A stretch of 7,419 bases of DNA from Victivallales bacterium (GTDB lineage: Bacteria > Verrucomicrobiota > Lentisphaeria > Oligosphaerales > Oligosphaeraceae). Below are positions 6,238 through 7,419 of this stretch, piece after piece. Position numbers and translations under genes: made by a program. The number at the start of each line of letters is the position of its first letter. The stretch's first letter is position 1. The DNA lies in the NCBI GenBank assembly GCA_017543165.1, contig JAFYGL010000445.1:1-7419 (forward strand), in the 5' to 3' direction. A model generated the notes under the pieces. The model ran no database searches. It saw nothing but the letters and a program-made list of their open reading frames with translations, and was not told the origin of the DNA.

Positions 6238-6300
6238 GCAATTTCAAGACATCCAATGTGAGCGCCGAAGTGGCGCCCACATTGGATGTCTTGAAATTGC
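6238..6300. repeat. 63-bp near-perfect inverted repeat containing copy 2 of the palindromic element
   Basis: The left arm (6238-6266) and right arm (6272-6300) are each 29 bases and are complementary except at one position, A6261 against C6277. The loop is GAAGT (6267-6271). On the plus strand the odd pair is an A-C mismatch; on the minus strand it is a U-G wobble, so a minus-strand transcript would pair throughout. The inner 23 bp (6258-6280) repeat the element at 3550-3572, with arms GTGAGCGCC and GGCGCCCAC. The outer 20 bp of each arm (gcaatttcaagacatccaat and its complement) have no counterpart there. There is no open frame, no T-run and no obvious target-site duplication. Possible roles are an mRNA processing or stability element between tig and clpP, a cruciform at the clpP promoter, or a small mobile palindrome. 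Confidence 0.93.
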
Positions 6301-6319
6301 ATCATGAACAAAAAATAAT
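6291..6319 (+). promoter_or_regulatory. Candidate sigma70-type promoter for clpP
   Basis: TTGAAA (6291-6296, 5 of 6) and AATAAT (6314-6319, 5 of 6) are 17 bp apart, the optimal spacing. Transcription would begin near 6326, giving a very short leader containing GGAG at 6329-6332, 5 nt before the clpP ATG. With so little leader upstream of GGAG, ribosome binding on this transcript may be limited. The -35 box lies entirely within the right arm of the inverted repeat 6238-6300, so extrusion of that palindrome would remove it from duplex form. This is the best promoter match I find in the window. Confidence 0.55.
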
Positions 6320-6337
6320 AACATTATTGGAGAAAGA

Positions 6338-6943
6338 ATGACAGAGGTCAAAAACAATTTGTTTATGCCCTATGTCTGGGAGCAGACGGGGCACGGAGAA
6401 AGAGGTTCGGATATTTTTTCAAGACTGCTTAAGGACAGAATCGTAATTTTGGGTTCGGAAGTCACGGATGAGATGGCAAGCCTGCTCATAGCCCAGCTTC
6501 TGTTCCTGCAAAGCGAAGATTCAAAGAAGGACATTGACCTCTACATCAACAGTCCTGGAGGCTCAGTCACCGCTGGGCTCGCAATCTACGACACCATGCA
6601 GATGCTTTCCTGCGACGTGCGCACGTACTGCATGGGGCAGGCGGCCAGCATGGGCGCAGTTCTGCTGGCGGCAGGCGCACCTGGCAAGCGCTATGCGCTG
6701 CCCCACTCCCGCATAATGGTGCACCAGCCGTCATACGGCTACTCTGGCACAGCCGCCGACATGGAAATCCATACGCAGGAATTGCTGAAAATCCGCAAGA
6801 TGCTGTATGAAATACTTTCCCACCACTGCGGAAAGACTGCCGAGGAAATCTATGAAAAGAGCAGCCGCGACCACTTCATGGGTGCGGAAGAGGCAATGGC
6901 AGACGGTCTTATCGACAAGATTCTCTACCCATCCAAAAAGTAA
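6338..6943 (+). CDS. clpP: ATP-dependent Clp protease proteolytic subunit ClpP
   Basis: This cytoplasmic serine peptidase forms two stacked heptameric rings and degrades substrates unfolded by ClpX or ClpA. The 201 residues are full length. The catalytic triad is S104 (GQAASMGA), H129 (IMVHQP) and D178 (SSRDHFM), each exactly 7 above mature E. coli numbering (S97, H122, D171), so there is no insertion between them. The oxyanion-side [11 protein letters not shown] motif is at 70-80. The ATG at 6338 has GGAG 5 nt upstream. One oddity is the stretch after the catalytic histidine, HQPSYGYSG, where most ClpPs I recall have HQPLGGxxG; S132 and Y133 replace Leu-Gly near the substrate-binding and ring-contact strand. 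It is followed by clpX after 12 nt, so the two are surely co-transcribed. Confidence 0.97.
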   Translation: MTEVKNNLFMPYVWEQTGHGERGSDIFSRLLKDRIVILGSEVTDEMASLLIAQLLFLQSEDSKKDIDLYINSPGGSVTAGLAIYDTMQMLSCDVRTYCMGQAASMGAVLLAAGAPGKRYALPHSRIMVHQPSYGYSGTAADMEIHTQELLKIRKMLYEILSHHCGKTAEEIYEKSSRDHFMGAEEAMADGLIDKILYPSKK

Positions 6944-6955
6944 ATTGCATAAGCT

Positions 6956-7419
6956 ATGCCAAGGAATTACGACAATAATGATTCAAAGGGACGCTGCATA
7001 ATCTGCGGCAAGCCTGAGGCTGAGCTGCCTTTCGCCGTGTCATTGAAAAATGCAAAGGGCGAAAGCAGCGGCTGCATCTGCCCCGACTGCCTGGAGCAAT
7101 GCTGCCAGGCGCTGGACTGCACACTGGTTCCCAATTTCCAGTTGGATAAGATGAAGTCCCAGATGAAGTCCCAAATGGGAATGGAGCGCAGTTCCAGAAA
7201 GGCCGCTGGCCAAATTGAACTGGTGCCGCCAGCACAGTTGAAAAGTTATCTGGACGAATATGTCATAGGACAGGACCGCGTGAAGAAAATCCTTTCCGTG
7301 GCTGTCTATAACCATTACAGGAGAGTGAACTACCTCAAAAGCGGGAATAAAAACAATGACGCAGTCAGGCTGGACAAAAGCAACGTGCTGCTCATCGGCC
7401 CCACTGGCAGCGGGAAAAC
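6956..7419 (+). CDS. clpX: ATP-dependent Clp protease ATP-binding subunit ClpX, N-terminal part (cut by the window end)
   Basis: ClpX is a hexameric AAA+ unfoldase that recognises tagged or damaged proteins and threads them into ClpP. The first 154 residues are present. The N-terminal zinc-binding domain has C14 and C17 (RCIICGK), then C42 and C45 (CPDCLEQC). The gap between the cysteine pairs is about 6 residues longer than in E. coli ClpX. A linker (about 62-87) contains a duplicated MKSQ. The AAA+ domain begins with [19 protein letters not shown] (95-113) and AVYNHYRR, and the Walker A GPTGSGK (148-154) sits at the window edge. The start is ATG 6956, 12 nt after the clpP stop; it is the only sensible start before the zinc finger but has no Shine-Dalgarno sequence, so translation may depend on ribosomes leaving clpP. 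The frame is open to the last base. Confidence 0.96.
   Translation, partial: MPRNYDNNDSKGRCIICGKPEAELPFAVSLKNAKGESSGCICPDCLEQCCQALDCTLVPNFQLDKMKSQMKSQMGMERSSRKAAGQIELVPPAQLKSYLDEYVIGQDRVKKILSVAVYNHYRRVNYLKSGNKNNDAVRLDKSNVLLIGPTGSGK
7149..7172 (+). repeat. 12-bp perfect tandem duplication within clpX
   Basis: AGATGAAGTCCC occurs twice in a row (7149-7160 and 7161-7172), in frame, giving the repeated peptide MKSQMKSQ in the linker between the zinc-binding and AAA+ domains of ClpX. A whole number of codons is added, so the frame is kept. The linker is tolerant of length change, so this is probably neutral slippage or a recent duplication. Confidence 0.85.

Noticed and set aside
6238..6300. Simple intrinsic terminator of tig
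   Set aside because: There is no T-run after the stem on either strand, and the arms are far longer than usual. I list it as an inverted repeat instead, with termination only a possibility.

Overview
The window carries seven protein genes and several unusual non-coding repeats. It comes from a bacterium of moderate GC (roughly mid-50s per cent by eye). The genes are housekeeping types and do not name a lineage by themselves. A Gram-negative host, possibly of the Planctomycetota-Verrucomicrobiota-Lentisphaerota kind, is a low-confidence guess based on the gene set (RmlA, MoxR, a KamA-type radical SAM enzyme, a divergent trigger factor). No phage, transposase, tRNA or rRNA gene is visible.

Left edge (1-254): a non-coding repeat mosaic. 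A 7-bp repeat array (ACTGTGG type) opens the window. Then comes a 64-bp unit repeated 2.3 times, each full copy holding a 21-bp GC-rich palindrome. A second 7-bp array (ACTGTCC type) follows, and its last unit contains the stop codon of rmlA.

Minus-strand block (252-4706), in order of transcription: a KamA-family radical SAM aminomutase (4706-3627); a 122-nt gap holding a short GC-rich palindrome; a MATE efflux transporter (3504-2110); a MoxR-type AAA+ ATPase (2113-1145), whose start codon overlaps the MATE stop in an ATGA; and glucose-1-phosphate thymidylyltransferase RmlA (1118-252), 26 nt further on. MATE-moxR-rmlA looks like one transcription unit, although the three functions have no obvious common pathway.

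Plus-strand block (4826 to the window end): trigger factor (tig), clpP and the start of clpX. This is the widespread protein-quality-control cluster: a ribosome-bound chaperone, a serine peptidase, and the unfoldase that feeds it. The divergent gap 4707-4825 holds overlapping candidate promoters for kamA and tig. Between tig and clpP (6188-6337) lie a terminator-like hairpin, a 63-bp near-perfect inverted repeat, and a good sigma70-like promoter for clpP whose -35 box lies in the right arm of that inverted repeat.

The most interesting signal is non-coding. The centre of the 63-bp inverted repeat (6258-6280) and the palindrome in the kamA-MATE gap (3550-3572) are copies of the same 23-bp element (20 of 23 bases identical). 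Two of the three differences fall in the loop, which suggests a dispersed, structure-conserved palindromic repeat family in this genome. I see no new defence system or other complete novel gene system.
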